A program made the translations under genes and the position numbers. Shown here in pieces: positions 22,756-34,400 of a stretch of 64,000 nt of DNA. The stretch is from assembly GCF_018873765.1 (NCBI RefSeq), contig NC_057926.1, positions 50,955,043 to 51,019,042 of the forward strand. The letters run 5' to 3'. The stretch's first letter is position 1. Each line of letters starts with the position of its first letter. The DNA is from Telopea speciosissima. Lineage: Eukaryota > Streptophyta > Magnoliopsida > Proteales > Proteaceae. The notes under the pieces were generated by a model, which saw only the letters and a list, made by a program, of their open reading frames with translations, was not told the origin of the DNA and searched no databases.

Positions 22756-25162
22756 TCATCCTTCTATGAACCAGTTAGGTGGTTTTCTAAAAAATAATAA
22801 TTTCTTCGTACTGTTTAAAACCTTAACAGCAATTTGGCAAGCCACTTGAGTTGACGTTCCTGGATCATGGAATATTTGAGCCCAACTAAATTCAAAAAGA
22901 AGATCAATAATCATTGTAATAATCTTTTCTAGCCTTGGAAAAGTTTTCCTGTCTTTGGTATTAATAATGGCTTGAAGTAGCTCCTTTGCATTAGAAACCA
23001 AACCAATGCACTGGATTCCTTGCCCACGAGCTAATTGCAATCCACAGAGAATGGCTTTTGCTTCTGCTTCAATGCTACCCCCTGCATCTAGTAATTTCCC
23101 TTCAATGGCAAAAAACTGACCTTTAAGATTTGTTATATAACCTCCATAACCACTTCTGTCTGGATTGCAAAAAAGTGCAAAAACACGGATTACATAGATT
23201 GGCGGGTTCTTGTCTGCCAACTGCTGCAATTGGGAGGGAATAACTCCAGTAATTTGATCAAACTTGAAACCTCTCTGCATCAATTTATAATAAAGCATTA
23301 GTGATCAGATTATATTTGGGACTGCTTAATTAGGCTGTACGTGTTTGGTATGTATTCTTGGAATGCATTCTAAATCGATTGTTGCATTCCCAGATGATAA
23401 AAACAGCTATTTTTATCATCTGAGAATGCGAAATATGCGTACTGAACACTGCTTTAGTATTCAAATCTTAAAATTTGGTCAACATAAAATCCATAAATAG
23501 TATAAAATGATATCCAAAATTAATTTTACTAATCATAGTGTATTAATAATATATATAAAGAGGAGAGTAGGAAGTAGATGAAGTAGAAAAGGAGCTAGAG
23601 ATGTTGAGAAACACTCAAACTAATTATTCACTAACCTGAATCTCAAACCATTCTTGTACAAAATGGCTAGGGAAAATTCCTTTTTACAGGGTTCCAATAG
23701 AGTTTCTAGCTACAAGACATCTCTACATGTTTCCAAAATATCAATTGTCATCTGACCTAACAGTCTAGATTAAACCAAAGATGAAGTTTTTTTTCACAAC
23801 AGTCATACCATATAAAACACAGCCTTACTAATCAAATTGCGAAAAAAAATTAAAGAAGATTTCAACTAAGAATGAATCCAAAGACCTATACATAATATAT
23901 CAAAATAAGTAGAGGTAGGTATACAATACCTGTAGAACATGTCTTAGTGAGCGCAAGCTTATAGTATAGAAACTGAATAATGAACATCTCCCATCCTCAC
24001 ATATAAATTCACTGCAACTTGAGGTTTGGAGCTGGTAATAAAACAAGCTACCATACTTGGTCTGAATAAGCACCCTAATATTCCTGTCGTCAACCGTTAT
24101 GTCTCTAGGAGTAAGACCATTTAACCCACCATATTTAGAGTATTGAGGAGACACGAAATTCAGATCAATACTATACTCTTTTACCCACTCAAAATTAAAA
24201 TTAACAGGATTCTTCTCATTGTGAAAGTGAAAGTAGTAGCCTTTCAGCATCCATATGTCCATTCTCTCAAGTGCTTCAACACATGAAAGGCAGAGTAACC
24301 CTCTAAGTTCCACCAACCTGAAACTATGGCCGAAACTAATAAAACCAATAGTTGTAATATAAGAGGGATATGGGACGAATCTAAATTCTTCACTTTCCAA
24401 GTTAAACGCCAGGATTGTATGTTCGACATTGGATTGGTAATATCTGTCGATCAACCAATAAAGAACTCCATCAACGAAAGCCGGAAATTGATTTACTACT
24501 CTGCCTACTTTGCAGGAGAAAAAATTTCCTATTTTTCTCCAATCCCAAGGAGAAGCATAAGAAGAAGGAGAGTCTTTTGTCATCCCTAAAGTGAAAACCC
24601 TAAATAAACGATTATTCAAATGAACTATTTTATACTCGTCGGTAGACTTAACATACCCAAATCCGTAGGAATTACCAAAACCACAAGAAGGGTAAATTGG
24701 TGGCAATGTAATGAGTTCTCGTGTAGTTGGATTACAAACATGAACTCCTTTATTGGAATTGAAACACACCAGATCAAAACGGGTAGGCAATATAGAGTAG
24801 CACGAATTTGCTGGAGTATTCCTTGATTTTATAGGGAATTCGCTTAAAACCCTCATTTCCATGTCGAAGGAGGATAGGAGAAGTCTTCGTTTCTTAGGTG
24901 ATGGATCTGATACAGAAAAGAGAAGAGGTGTTTTGTAATTGGAATGCTGATAGAGTAAGTGAATGAAATAAGGATTATTGGATATGAGATCAAGCCATCG
25001 TTTACTTAGGCACATGAACCTGATGAGGGACTTAAGGGGGAGTCTTGAGAATACCATCAACAATACATCTTCAGGTACCATCACCACTATTGATGATGAT
25101 GGATCTTCATCACCATTACTACTACGCCCTAGACGACGACGACCTCCTCTGGTATTAATCAT
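22756..25162 (-). CDS. F-box/FBA protein with C-terminal RNase H-like domain, copy C (2 exons, 583 aa predicted)
   Basis: Exon 1 is 25162-23930 (411 codons) and exon 2 is 23274-22756 (172 codons plus stop), with a 655-nt intron. The donor CAG|GTATTG and acceptor GATGCAG|AGAGG are both phase 0, so the joined frame is open. Residues about 27-70 are an F-box (VPEDVLLMVFSRLP, SLIRFMCLSKRWLDLI). Residues 110-410 form an F-box-associated domain (LPTRFDLVCF, VHVCNPTTRELITLPP, YGFGYVKSTDEYKIVHL, FPAFVDGVLYWLIDR, ILAFNLESEEFRFVPYPSY). Residues about 436-570 resemble the plant reverse-transcriptase-type RNase H fold (GGYITNLKGQF, SIEAEAKAILCGLQLARG, GLVSNAKELLQAI). F-box/FBA proteins select substrates for SCF ubiquitin ligases; what the RNase H fold adds is unknown. 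Without splicing, exon 1 reads nine codons past the donor and stops at 23900, giving a 420-residue conventional F-box protein, so both products are possible. The gene model is inferred, with no transcript evidence. Confidence 0.72.
23339..23450. mobile_element. small foldback MITE in the intron of copy C
   Basis: The left end GTGTTTGGTATGTATTC and the right end, in reverse complement GCAGTGTTCAGTACGCATA, pair imperfectly. The core also folds: GATGATAAAAACAG opposite TTTTTATCATC. A second copy lies at about 47456-47560, so this is a dispersed family. Confidence 0.7.
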
Positions 25163-27917
25163 CTTCTGGATCCGATCTAGTATTATGTTTTCGATGACAA
25201 ACCCAAGATTAATGCAATGAAGAAAAGCATTAATAACTCTAATATAAAGATGATTTTTGTAATAAGGGGGGATATGGAAGAAGATAATTAAAAATGGAAA
25301 GAGATATTAAAGTTGAGAAGACAGATAATTTACCAAAAAAAAACAGAGTTGAGAAGAGAAATAGATAGAACACCAGAGCGAGAATGTAGAGTTTTCTAGT
25401 GAAAGGGATTTTGTTTGTGAATTTACCTTCTTTAATTTACCCAAATAAAAAAAGTTATCTTAATTAAAAAGGATTCTATATATATTCCCTTATGGGTAAA
25501 GCCCGAGATGGTTAAAGTGATTGTTGTAACCTCATTTATTTTCCCGTGCTGGTGGGAAAGGGTGGGGCATTGGGTCACGGGGGTGGGGAGTTGCAGAGGG
25601 GGTGAGAGAGGGAGACAAAGAGAGGGAGAGGAGGAGGAGGAGGAGGAGAGGAAGCGGAACCGAAGAGGGAGGGAGAGAAAGCGAGGAACTACAAAAAAAT
25701 AACTTGTACCACGCTGCCCTTGCCCCGCCCTTCACCACCAGTTGTCACCCCCCAATACATACTAGTTTGATTCCACAAAGACATGCCCCCAAAGCAAGGG
25801 ACTACACTTGTAGCAGGAATGTTCCTGCTACAAGGCTAGCAGCAAGGAAATGGAATAATCCAGAGAATGTAGAGTTTTCCGATGGAAGGGATTTTGTTTG
25901 ATAAGTTACCTTAATTAACATAACAAAACTGTAGTAGATTAGCTCTCTCTAATCCCCTGTGGACGGAAAAGGATTTTGTCCAGGTGTGGCGGGAGCTGAA
26001 ACATCCAAACAAGGGTGGGTTGGATATTTCACATGTGGGGCACAGCTCCCACCACAGTTGGACAGGAGTCAGGTCTTCGTGGACCTCACAAGTCACACCC
26101 TCTCTCCACATTAAAAACCCTCGGTTGGATAATTCGGTGGGAAACTGTACTTTGGCATCCTAGCAATCCCTCTCCCTTTAAATGACTGCCCTGTCCCTCT
26201 ACAAAACGAAAATCCCCCTAGTCGATGCCCCACCCATTGGTCCCTATGCTGGTGCAGGCCACGTGGAAATCTGGATTTCAAAATCCAGAAATTCTTTTGT
26301 ACATCGCATGTGCATCACACTTCCCAGCTCCATCAAGATTGTTCAAAGGGGGGCTCGTCCATGTGGCGAAGCTGTGGTACCAAGCAACAAGATATGTGAC
26401 GCACCCTTATGCCGTAGAGGAGCCCAATCCAGTGATTCACGTCTTCTTTAATTATAGAACCAAAATCTAATCGTATGGACCGTAACCATGGTCTATAAAT
26501 CCTTTAAACCGTAACCCTGGTTTTTTTTTTTTTGGTAAGAAAACCGTAACCCTTGTTCAGTATTACTATCAAGCTCTAAAGATTAAAGCACAGTTGCAAG
26601 TTATACCTCTCCTGCCACGTGGTAACATGAATATATAGCCATTTCATCATTTTAGTTAAATTATATTTGGAGAAATTTTGCCAATATATGGTCCTCTTAA
26701 GAGAAGCTCTTGAGAGTCTAGACAAAGTTTATGAATAGGTAAAATGATTATCTATCAATTTCAATATTAGTGCAAAATTTTTTGGTTGTAGAAGAGTTGT
26801 TATAAGTCAACGAGTAAGAGGTTATGAATAGGAAAATCGATATTTAACAAAGTTTCCATTGATCTCCTTGTTTACTATATAAAATTAGTTTGACATTTAA
26901 ATGAATGATTTGATAGTAGGATTCATCTTGTGATTTCACTATTAGTTGTCTTTTCATCTATTAAATTCAATATCTGTTATCTTCCCCTTATAATGATAGA
27001 CAATGATTTCACTATAAACTCTATTTATCCATTGATTTCAATATTAGTTATCTTCTCTTTGCAATTCATTTCTCTTTCGATTACAACATGAACACATCAA
27101 ATCAATTTCTTTATTTTTGGTTTGTTTATTTGGGAATATGATTTAAAGTGTTTTTACCAAATCTTTCCTCACTATAGATTGAATGTAAGATTTCATTATG
27201 GTTTAAGCCTGTAAACAACTGATCTAAACCAATATTAACCCGATACTAAAAAGTCGAAACCGATCAAAAATCGAAGTTCCTAAACAATTTGGTTTTGGTC
27301 TAACCTATTTCCTTACTGAAACTAATTCAACCCGATCGAAACGAACAGTTTGACACCTCAACAACTAAGCCTCATCCTTTACAATTGGAGCGATTTTTCA
27401 TCATTGGGCAGTATTTAATAATGACAAAATTTATTTGATAATCAAAGATAAGATTTTAGGTGAATTTTAATTTTTTTAGTGTCTTGCTAATTTTGAATTT
27501 AGAATTAGTTCATTGTAAGATCTTGAAGAATATTGAACAAAACCTTATGGGTGTTGTGTATTATCTGGTTTAGATAGATCCTCACATTTGATTTGTTGCA
27601 TGTCCAAATCATTCTCCATCTATCAAATAATAAAAAGACCAAATAAGTAGTCCAAGTGACATAGGTAAGCACTTCACTTTAAAGGGATTTGACCATCTCT
27701 CATTTGGTGACCTTTAAAAAAAAAAGTGGTCGGTGAAAAGGTCCTTGCTCATCCTTTATGGAAAGTTTTTTTTGTTTCTTTATTATTTTTTATTGAGGGA
27801 GGAGCGTGGGAGATTCAAATGCTTTCATTTATTTTACAATGGGGAAGAGTTTTATGTTTAGGAGTGTGGCCTCTACGGCTCTGCGCCAGCATGGAAGTCA
27901 ATGGGCATACCCGCAAG
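25163..27917. other. intergenic: purine-rich tract and small foldback sequences
   Basis: It contains a GGGA/GAGGAGG-rich purine tract (about 25590-25685) and a foldback patch at about 25975-26065, where GTGTGGCGGGAGCTG pairs with CAGCTCCCACCACA. A possible hAT-type end pair lies near 27208-27360 (AAGCCTGTAAAC and TTTGACACCTCAA). Open frames here are low-complexity or unrecognised. No gene is supported. Confidence 0.5.
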
Positions 27918-28418
27918 TAATGGTGTAAATTGGTTTGGAATTGATTATTTGGTTTGATTCCAGTGAGTATTATTAACGTGATTGAAACCAATCCAAGAAC
28001 CGCAACGATTTTGAAATTTGATATTCAAACCGAACTTTCTCGATTTTGGTTTTGAAATTTGGTTCTATTCGGTCCTTACATGGTTCAGTTCTAGTTCCTA
28101 TACTCAAACCATATACTATATTAATTTTCTTTGGTAAAGATATTTTTTGTTTTTGTGGAAATTTGGTAGAGATATACTATATTATATAATATATATTATA
28201 ACATATTATTATAGTATACTATAGTAGAATTATAAAATCTAATACTAACATTAGTAATATATACAATTTACAAGTATTATAATGTATTAATATATTAGTG
28301 TTATAATATAGTAATATACTAAATATACTAGCATCCAAATTCAATTTGGCTTTGAAATTTGTTTTCTATGCTGGACCTGAAATCAAACCGAGGTATCGAT
28401 TTGAATTTGACACCCTTA
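27918..28418. mobile_element. hAT-type MITE (501 bp)
   Basis: The left end TAATGGTGTAAATTGG and the right end, in reverse complement TAAGGGTGTCAAATTC, match in the hAT fashion. The flanks CCCGCAAG (27910-27917) and CACGCAGG (28419-28426) agree at 6 of 8 positions, a decayed target duplication. The interior is rich in AACCGA/TCGGTT-like words and AT repeats. Confidence 0.7.
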
Positions 28419-28426
28419 CACGCAGG

Positions 28427-28896
28427 AACATCAACATGGGCAAGATTTCATTCTTTCATGGAGGCACGGTGATCATTTCGTCCCATCTTGTGTTTAGGCA
28501 AGAGAGCCAACGAGCCATACTCCCAAACAAAATCCTTTTTTCCTTTTTTTTTTTTTTTTTAAATGTTTTCATGCAAATATGACAATTTGGTCTTCTAACT
28601 TTTGGATAGGTATATTGGTGCCCCCTCCCACCCTACCGAAAAAAGGAGAGAATATTTGGATATGGATTTTCTAAATAGGTTGGATCTCGAATTTGGTTTT
28701 CATCTAGACAGTAATAGGCCATTATGATTTCAACCAAAAAATAAAATAATCGGCCATTATGATTAGGACTTCCCCTTTTTCTATGTTTTTATGAATAGGA
28801 TCTATCTGTTATCAATGGTCTTTTCTTAATTCTGTCATAAAAATAGAAATGATTTTCTTTCAGACACCTTTACTAAAAAAAAGATTTTCTTTTAGA
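28427..28896. other. intergenic, no gene recognised
   Basis: AT-rich sequence with a poly-T run at about 28545-28560. Nothing recognisable. Confidence 0.5.
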
Positions 28897-28905
28897 TAAA
28901 TTTTA

Positions 28906-30421
28906 GGAAAATTTACGAAACATCTCCTGAAAAATGGGTCGAAACTTAGATCACCCCTTGAAATTTGAAAATACTCAGATCACCCCCTCTATACTAACGG
29001 TGTTTGCTGTTAGTTATTGGTATAAAAGGACTATTTTACTCTTGTGTTAAATCATTAGAATTAAATTTACAATACTACCCTTTCTTTCACCTTCAACCTA
29101 AAATACCCCATTGCCTCTGCTTCGCTCAAGCAGCACCGCCCCTACCGCCTTTGCTTCCTCACACCTGCAACTCAATCCCGGCAGCCACCGGTCTGAATCA
29201 AGAATAGTGAGAAGCAGCTGAGGAATGATACAAGACCTGGGATCGGTTCGGATGTCGAATCGGAGGGTGAAGGTGGAGCACATGCGTATGATGATGAAGA
29301 ATCTGACAAAGTGGGAAAGGAAGAAGCAGCAGTCGAACAAGCAGAGGAGGGAGAAGGGGAATTTCCAGCGTGGCTGTAGGGTTCTTTCCAGCGGAAACCC
29401 TCTTTCGATTCAATTTATAAAACTCATTACAAATCAGAAATCAAGTTTTATTTCAACTGAAACCTGAAACCTAAGAGATCTATGTGTTACGAATCTACCT
29501 AAAAGCTTAGATCAAGTTTTATAAATTGAATCGAAAACCTGAAACCTTTGTAATCGAGTTTTATAAATTTCTCTTAGGGATGGGCAATAACAATATCAGA
29601 AATCAAGTTTTATTTCAAGGAAATATGACTGAAACTACTTATAGCGGTAGGTTTAGATTCAGATTTGAAAGTGGTTTTGAAACCCACTATTCCAGCCAGC
29701 TTTGGAGCTTAGGTTCAGCAAGATGGGTTGCCCAAAGGTAAGGCCTCAACCCCCTAAATCTGAGTAGAAACAGAGGATCAACGGAGATTGATCCAACTTT
29801 GTGGTTGTCGGTGTTACATGGAAAACAAAGTAACAGTGTAGGTTTAATAGAAACAGAAATAAAAAAGAGAAAAAGGAAGAAGAAGAAATAAAGAGAACAG
29901 AAGAGAAACGTTACCTGGGATGGGAGAGAGAATATCAGAGAGGAGATAGAGAAGAGGAACGGAGAGTATGCTCCCATTGGTCCAATCGATCAGGAACGGA
30001 GACAGAGAAGATGAAAGGAGCAGGGGTAATATTGAGATTTGGCTGTACAGGATTTTCCCTTCAATCTGGTTCATTGAATCTTCACCTTTCTCCACGAGGT
30101 ACGCCGATAGCGCCAGCGGCGGTGCTGCAAACAGAGTTGCAAGAAAAGGGTGGGGTATTTTAGGTTGAAGATGAAGGAAGGGTAGTGTTGAAAAATTTAA
30201 TTGTACATGTTAAGTTTTCAGATCTAAGGGTAGTAATTTACTCTTCTCAAGGGTAGTTTAGGGTTTTAAAAAAATTTAACTAGCTAACTTCATCAATTAA
30301 CTAACGGTAGGGTCTAATTTGAGTATAGGGCTCTAATGCAGGGGGTGATTTGAGTATTTTCAAATTTCAAAGGGTGATTCGAGTTTCAATCTATTTTCAG
30401 GGGGTGTTTTGTAAATTTCCC
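28906..30421. mobile_element. Mutator-type non-autonomous element with long terminal inverted repeats (1516 bp)
   Basis: It is flanked by a perfect 9-bp duplication TAAATTTTA (28897-28905 and 30422-30430), the length expected of Mutator-like elements. Inside it, the left end GGAAAATTTACGAAACA pairs with the right end GGGAAATTTACAAAACA (reverse complement). The inverted similarity continues for roughly 250-300 bp, including GAAATTTGAAAATACTC, CCGTTAGTTA-type words, CTTCAACCTAAAATACCCCA and GCAGCACCGCC. The central kilobase (about 29150-30110) is unique sequence without a transposase. It has short open frames on both strands and two copies of an ATCAGAAATCAAGTTTTATT segment. I could not match the centre to a host gene, so gene capture is possible but not shown. 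Confidence 0.9.
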
Positions 30422-30430
30422 TAAATTTTA

Positions 30431-31442
30431 ATTTTAAAAAATATATATGAGAGTCTGAGGGGGTTCTTTGAGCCAGCATCACAGGGAAGCACACCAATGG
30501 GAGTACCAAGATCATTTCATGTGAGAAGAAGAGAAGTAGACACAACGGTGCCAACATGCCCTACCAGTGGGCTTAAAGAACATTTTCCTAAAAAATTAAG
30601 ACAAAAAAAATAAAATCCTGAAAGATAACATGATGATTATTAGCACAATTAAGATAGACCACAGTTGAAGGCTTTTTCTATGGACCATCCAAAATACCTT
30701 TTACCTTCCACTTATACATTTGTATTCCACAATAACATTCATTAGTGGGATATCGTTGTGGTCATCGGATCTATCAAATTGAGAAGACAAAAGTGGTGAA
30801 CTTCCCATTGATTTTCCTATAAATTATACTTATATTTACACTAGATATGAAAAAATAGGCCAAATGTTCTTTGTGCCCGTCAGAACATAGGCTATGCCCA
30901 AATACATGGGATTGATGAAATGACCACCCTACACTCTAAATGGTAGACCCATGTGTATGAATGCAGACCGTGCTACGACACACTAGTGATTGTGAAGCAT
31001 TTTATAGACCATAACTATGGCCATCAAATCGTAGATTATGTCAATAGTTTCTTTTTTAAAAATCATAGATTACACAAATTTTTTTTTTGGTAGAATCATA
31101 AATTATATCATCTCTGGGCATGGGATGAGGAATATTTATTTTTTTGGTAAGAGATGAGGAATATTTTTAACCAACAATGGTAATGAGGACACGTATCTCT
31201 TTGCCCGCCAACAACCCTTGGGCCGGAAAAGCAGAAGAAGTGCGAGAGAGAGAGAGAGAGAGAGGGGCAACCAACAAAAGGACAAGCTTTTGGTTTGATC
31301 CGTTCGTATAGGGGAGAGGAAATAAGGCGAGACTAGCCTCGTAAGAGAAGGAAGAACAGAAGAAGAACAGCGAAGCAAAATCGGAGAGAGAGAGAGAGAG
31401 AACGCAGCGGCGGCATCGCGAGGATTTTGGTCTGAGTGACAA
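30431..31442. other. upstream region of the ANTH adaptor gene, with foldback repeats and GA tracts
   Basis: A foldback segment at about 30460-30588 has GTTCTTTGAGCC facing GGCTTAAAGAAC. A related end, CCAAATGTTCTTTGTGCC, lies near 30860; both resemble the element at 48616-48766. Two (GA)n tracts (about 31244-31263 and 31385-31401) lie just before the start codon, probably in the 5' UTR. Confidence 0.55.
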
Positions 31443-34400
31443 ATGGCTACGCTTCAGACTTCTTGGAGAAAGGCTTATGGTGCTCTCAAAGATACCACCA
31501 AAGTCGGCCTCGCCAAAGTTAACAGTGATTTCAAGGTAGGAATTTCTTATATTCTCTCTATTTCTGGACAAAAAAAACTTAAAACGTGATCTTTCTATAA
31601 CGAAATCTCGAATGAAATTATTTGTTTTTCGTCTTGACTGATTAATGGTTTTTATTCATTGTACAACTTTATAATTTTCTTATTGAAGGACGTGGATGTT
31701 GCGATCGTGAAAGCCACGAATCACGTCGAATGCCCTCCTAAGGAGAGGCATATCAGAAGTGAGCATCTATTTATCCAATTCAATTTGATTTTGTTTGGTT
31801 CATTTGTTTTAATGCTATTTTAGGTGGGTTTTTCTATTTATGGGAGGGTGTAAATCTTCTGAATTTTTCTTCTGTTTTCAGAAATCTTGAATGCCACTTC
31901 AGTGATTCGGCCCCGAGCGGATGTTGCTTATTGTATACATGCTCTTTCCAGGCGACTGGCTAAGACGCACAACTGGACGGTATGGTTTCTTTCATTCTTT
32001 GAAAGTCAATAGCAATGTCAGATTGTTTTCCTTTTTATTTTGTTCTTTTGATATTTAGAGCAATTGGGTTGGGTCAATTGCTGTTCCTTTTTTAATTTGT
32101 TGGTTTTGGAGTTCCAATTTCTGGTTAAAGGTGACTGGGAGTTGGGGCAAAGGGCCGTTATCAGAGAAACAATGTTTGATCTCTTCATTGATCATTTGGA
32201 ACTTTAGCAGAAACCTAATTTGAAAATATGAAACTAAAAAGAATATATAGAACAGAGGCAAAACATGTGCCTCAGGGGTGGAGGTCGAAAGTTTGTTGAT
32301 ACCCTCTCTCATTTTTTTTTATAAATTCCCACAGATGAATTATGCTCGTATTCTTTTGTCTCCTGCTGTATGTTTTGATATCATTGCCCTCTTCTGTAAT
32401 CGAAGCATCCTCTTTGGAAAATTTGTCACCCATCCTCTGCTGAATATCCTTTTGAGATAACTTTTCATTTTTGTTTTACTTCTGAATTTTTTTTTGAAAG
32501 TTGTGATATCATGCCACCACTAACTTGGTGTAGAAATACCATCTTCTGTTAATTTTCCTAATCTATTACTATCTGATTTAAGCTTCATGGTGTCGGGGTC
32601 TTGCATAGGGTTACTAATAGTGACCTCATAAGTCCTCTTCAGTGATCCACGCACATCTCAACATTTTGTGTCTTTGTAGAATTATTCCTTCGAACATCAT
32701 TCTGCTTTTATGACTTAACCATACTGATTGTAGTATAAATGTCCTTTTTGGAAACCATCTTCCTGCATTCTCTTACTCTCTTGCTCAACCAAAAATGAAT
32801 AAGAAGAGGTACCATTGGGTTGAACACTAAATCTCCTGATTCCGTTGTGATGTTGTACTGCAATGCAACAGAAATCCAGTACCAGTTTCAGAAAAAAAAA
32901 GGAGGGAAACTCATGGTTCTATTGGCAGTATCCATCCCCACCCCCCCCACCCCCCCCCCCCCCCCAAAAAAAAAAAAAAAAAAAAAGGGGGGGGGGGAAC
33001 TATTAAGCACAGAGAGGGTGGGCAGAAGAGTAACAGCTATGAAGAAAGCCTTGGATGTTTGTGATTGCACCCATATCAGCTTGATAGCAGCAGAACAGGA
33101 TTTTCTGACTGAAATACTTGATATCAGACCTTGTGATTTCATTCACCTGAGTTCCTAAACCAGTTGGAGGAGTCAGTAACAGGAGAGTAACAGCTATGAA
33201 GAAAGCCATGTCATGTGAGTGGCTCTGGATAATAGAAGGAAGATGAGAATCTTTGAAGAGATTCAGTGCATGTATAGTTTGTATTTATAGTGATAGAGTG
33301 GGCTTTTAGAAAACCATCACATACCAATGGGATGTATTCCTAGGTTTGCTCATCTATGAATGGATAAGCAAGATTGGCATTCAATTGGGAAGGATTGTCA
33401 GTGTCAAAGGCTGCAGATGTTGTAAGGATGAACTTCCAATCATTTATTGAGTTTCCAGATATAGAGTTGCTATTGTTTCTGGCTCTATGGAGAGAAGAAC
33501 TGGTTCATCTGTATGGAACCCACTTTTAGAGGACTAGGAATGCTTGCTGGTTTCTTCACCATGAGGAGGTATTTGGAACTTTAAGAAAAGAGAAATATTA
33601 CATATGTCAAGTTGGTGAAGGAAAATGAGTATTGGTACCCTCAAGAATAGAGATGTTTTTCCTTTTACATCGTTGTTCTGTCCCTCCTTTGCAGAGCTTC
33701 TTTCTAGCTACCTTACAATTTTGTTTCATGCCTGTCCTGGTGTGGTGAATTTTTTTTGTCGTCAGTGCTGCAGTGGACAGAATAATTACCATCAACTACT
33801 TGATAAGTAAAGGAATGTATGCATAACAGCGAGGATTTGAATCTTTGAAATTAGTTTTTTTAGCACCTCCCCAAAAAGAGATGGTCAGAGGAGCAATTGG
33901 CTGGCTGTTGTTGATACTTGTTCTGCTGATTGTTTGAGGTTCTTGCCTTGTATGGTTTGGGGATGGAACTGAGGTTTTTTACTTCACCCCTTTGTGAAAT
34001 AGATAGAAAAGATTGGTTGAAGTTTTGTGAAAAGACTGACATGTTTTAATGATATGGCCCCCATATAGAGGTGCTTAGCTGAATAAGAATCATTTGATTG
34101 GCCCAAAGTTTGGGTAGGACTGTAAGACTGAGGTGAGTTGACTGGCTCGTATCATATCCATGTTTCATAATTTTTTTTTGAAAGAATGGATTGGAAATTT
34201 CATAGTTCTAACATCTTGAAACTAAATGAACTGTATAAAAAAAAGAATAAACTAAATGAACAAAATTTTCCATATGGCAATGGAACTAAAAAGTGTTCAG
34301 ACACCATTCTGACTCAAAACAAGATGGTTCTCCATTACATGAGAAATTAGATGGCTTGAATTTGACTGTGTAGTCATTTTTGGATACTTCAATATCACCT

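Noticed and set aside
25508-25738. Open frames on both strands with poly-Glu/Arg or poly-Leu/Ser
   Set aside because: They arise from a purine-rich low-complexity tract; both strands are open for the same reason and neither matches a family.
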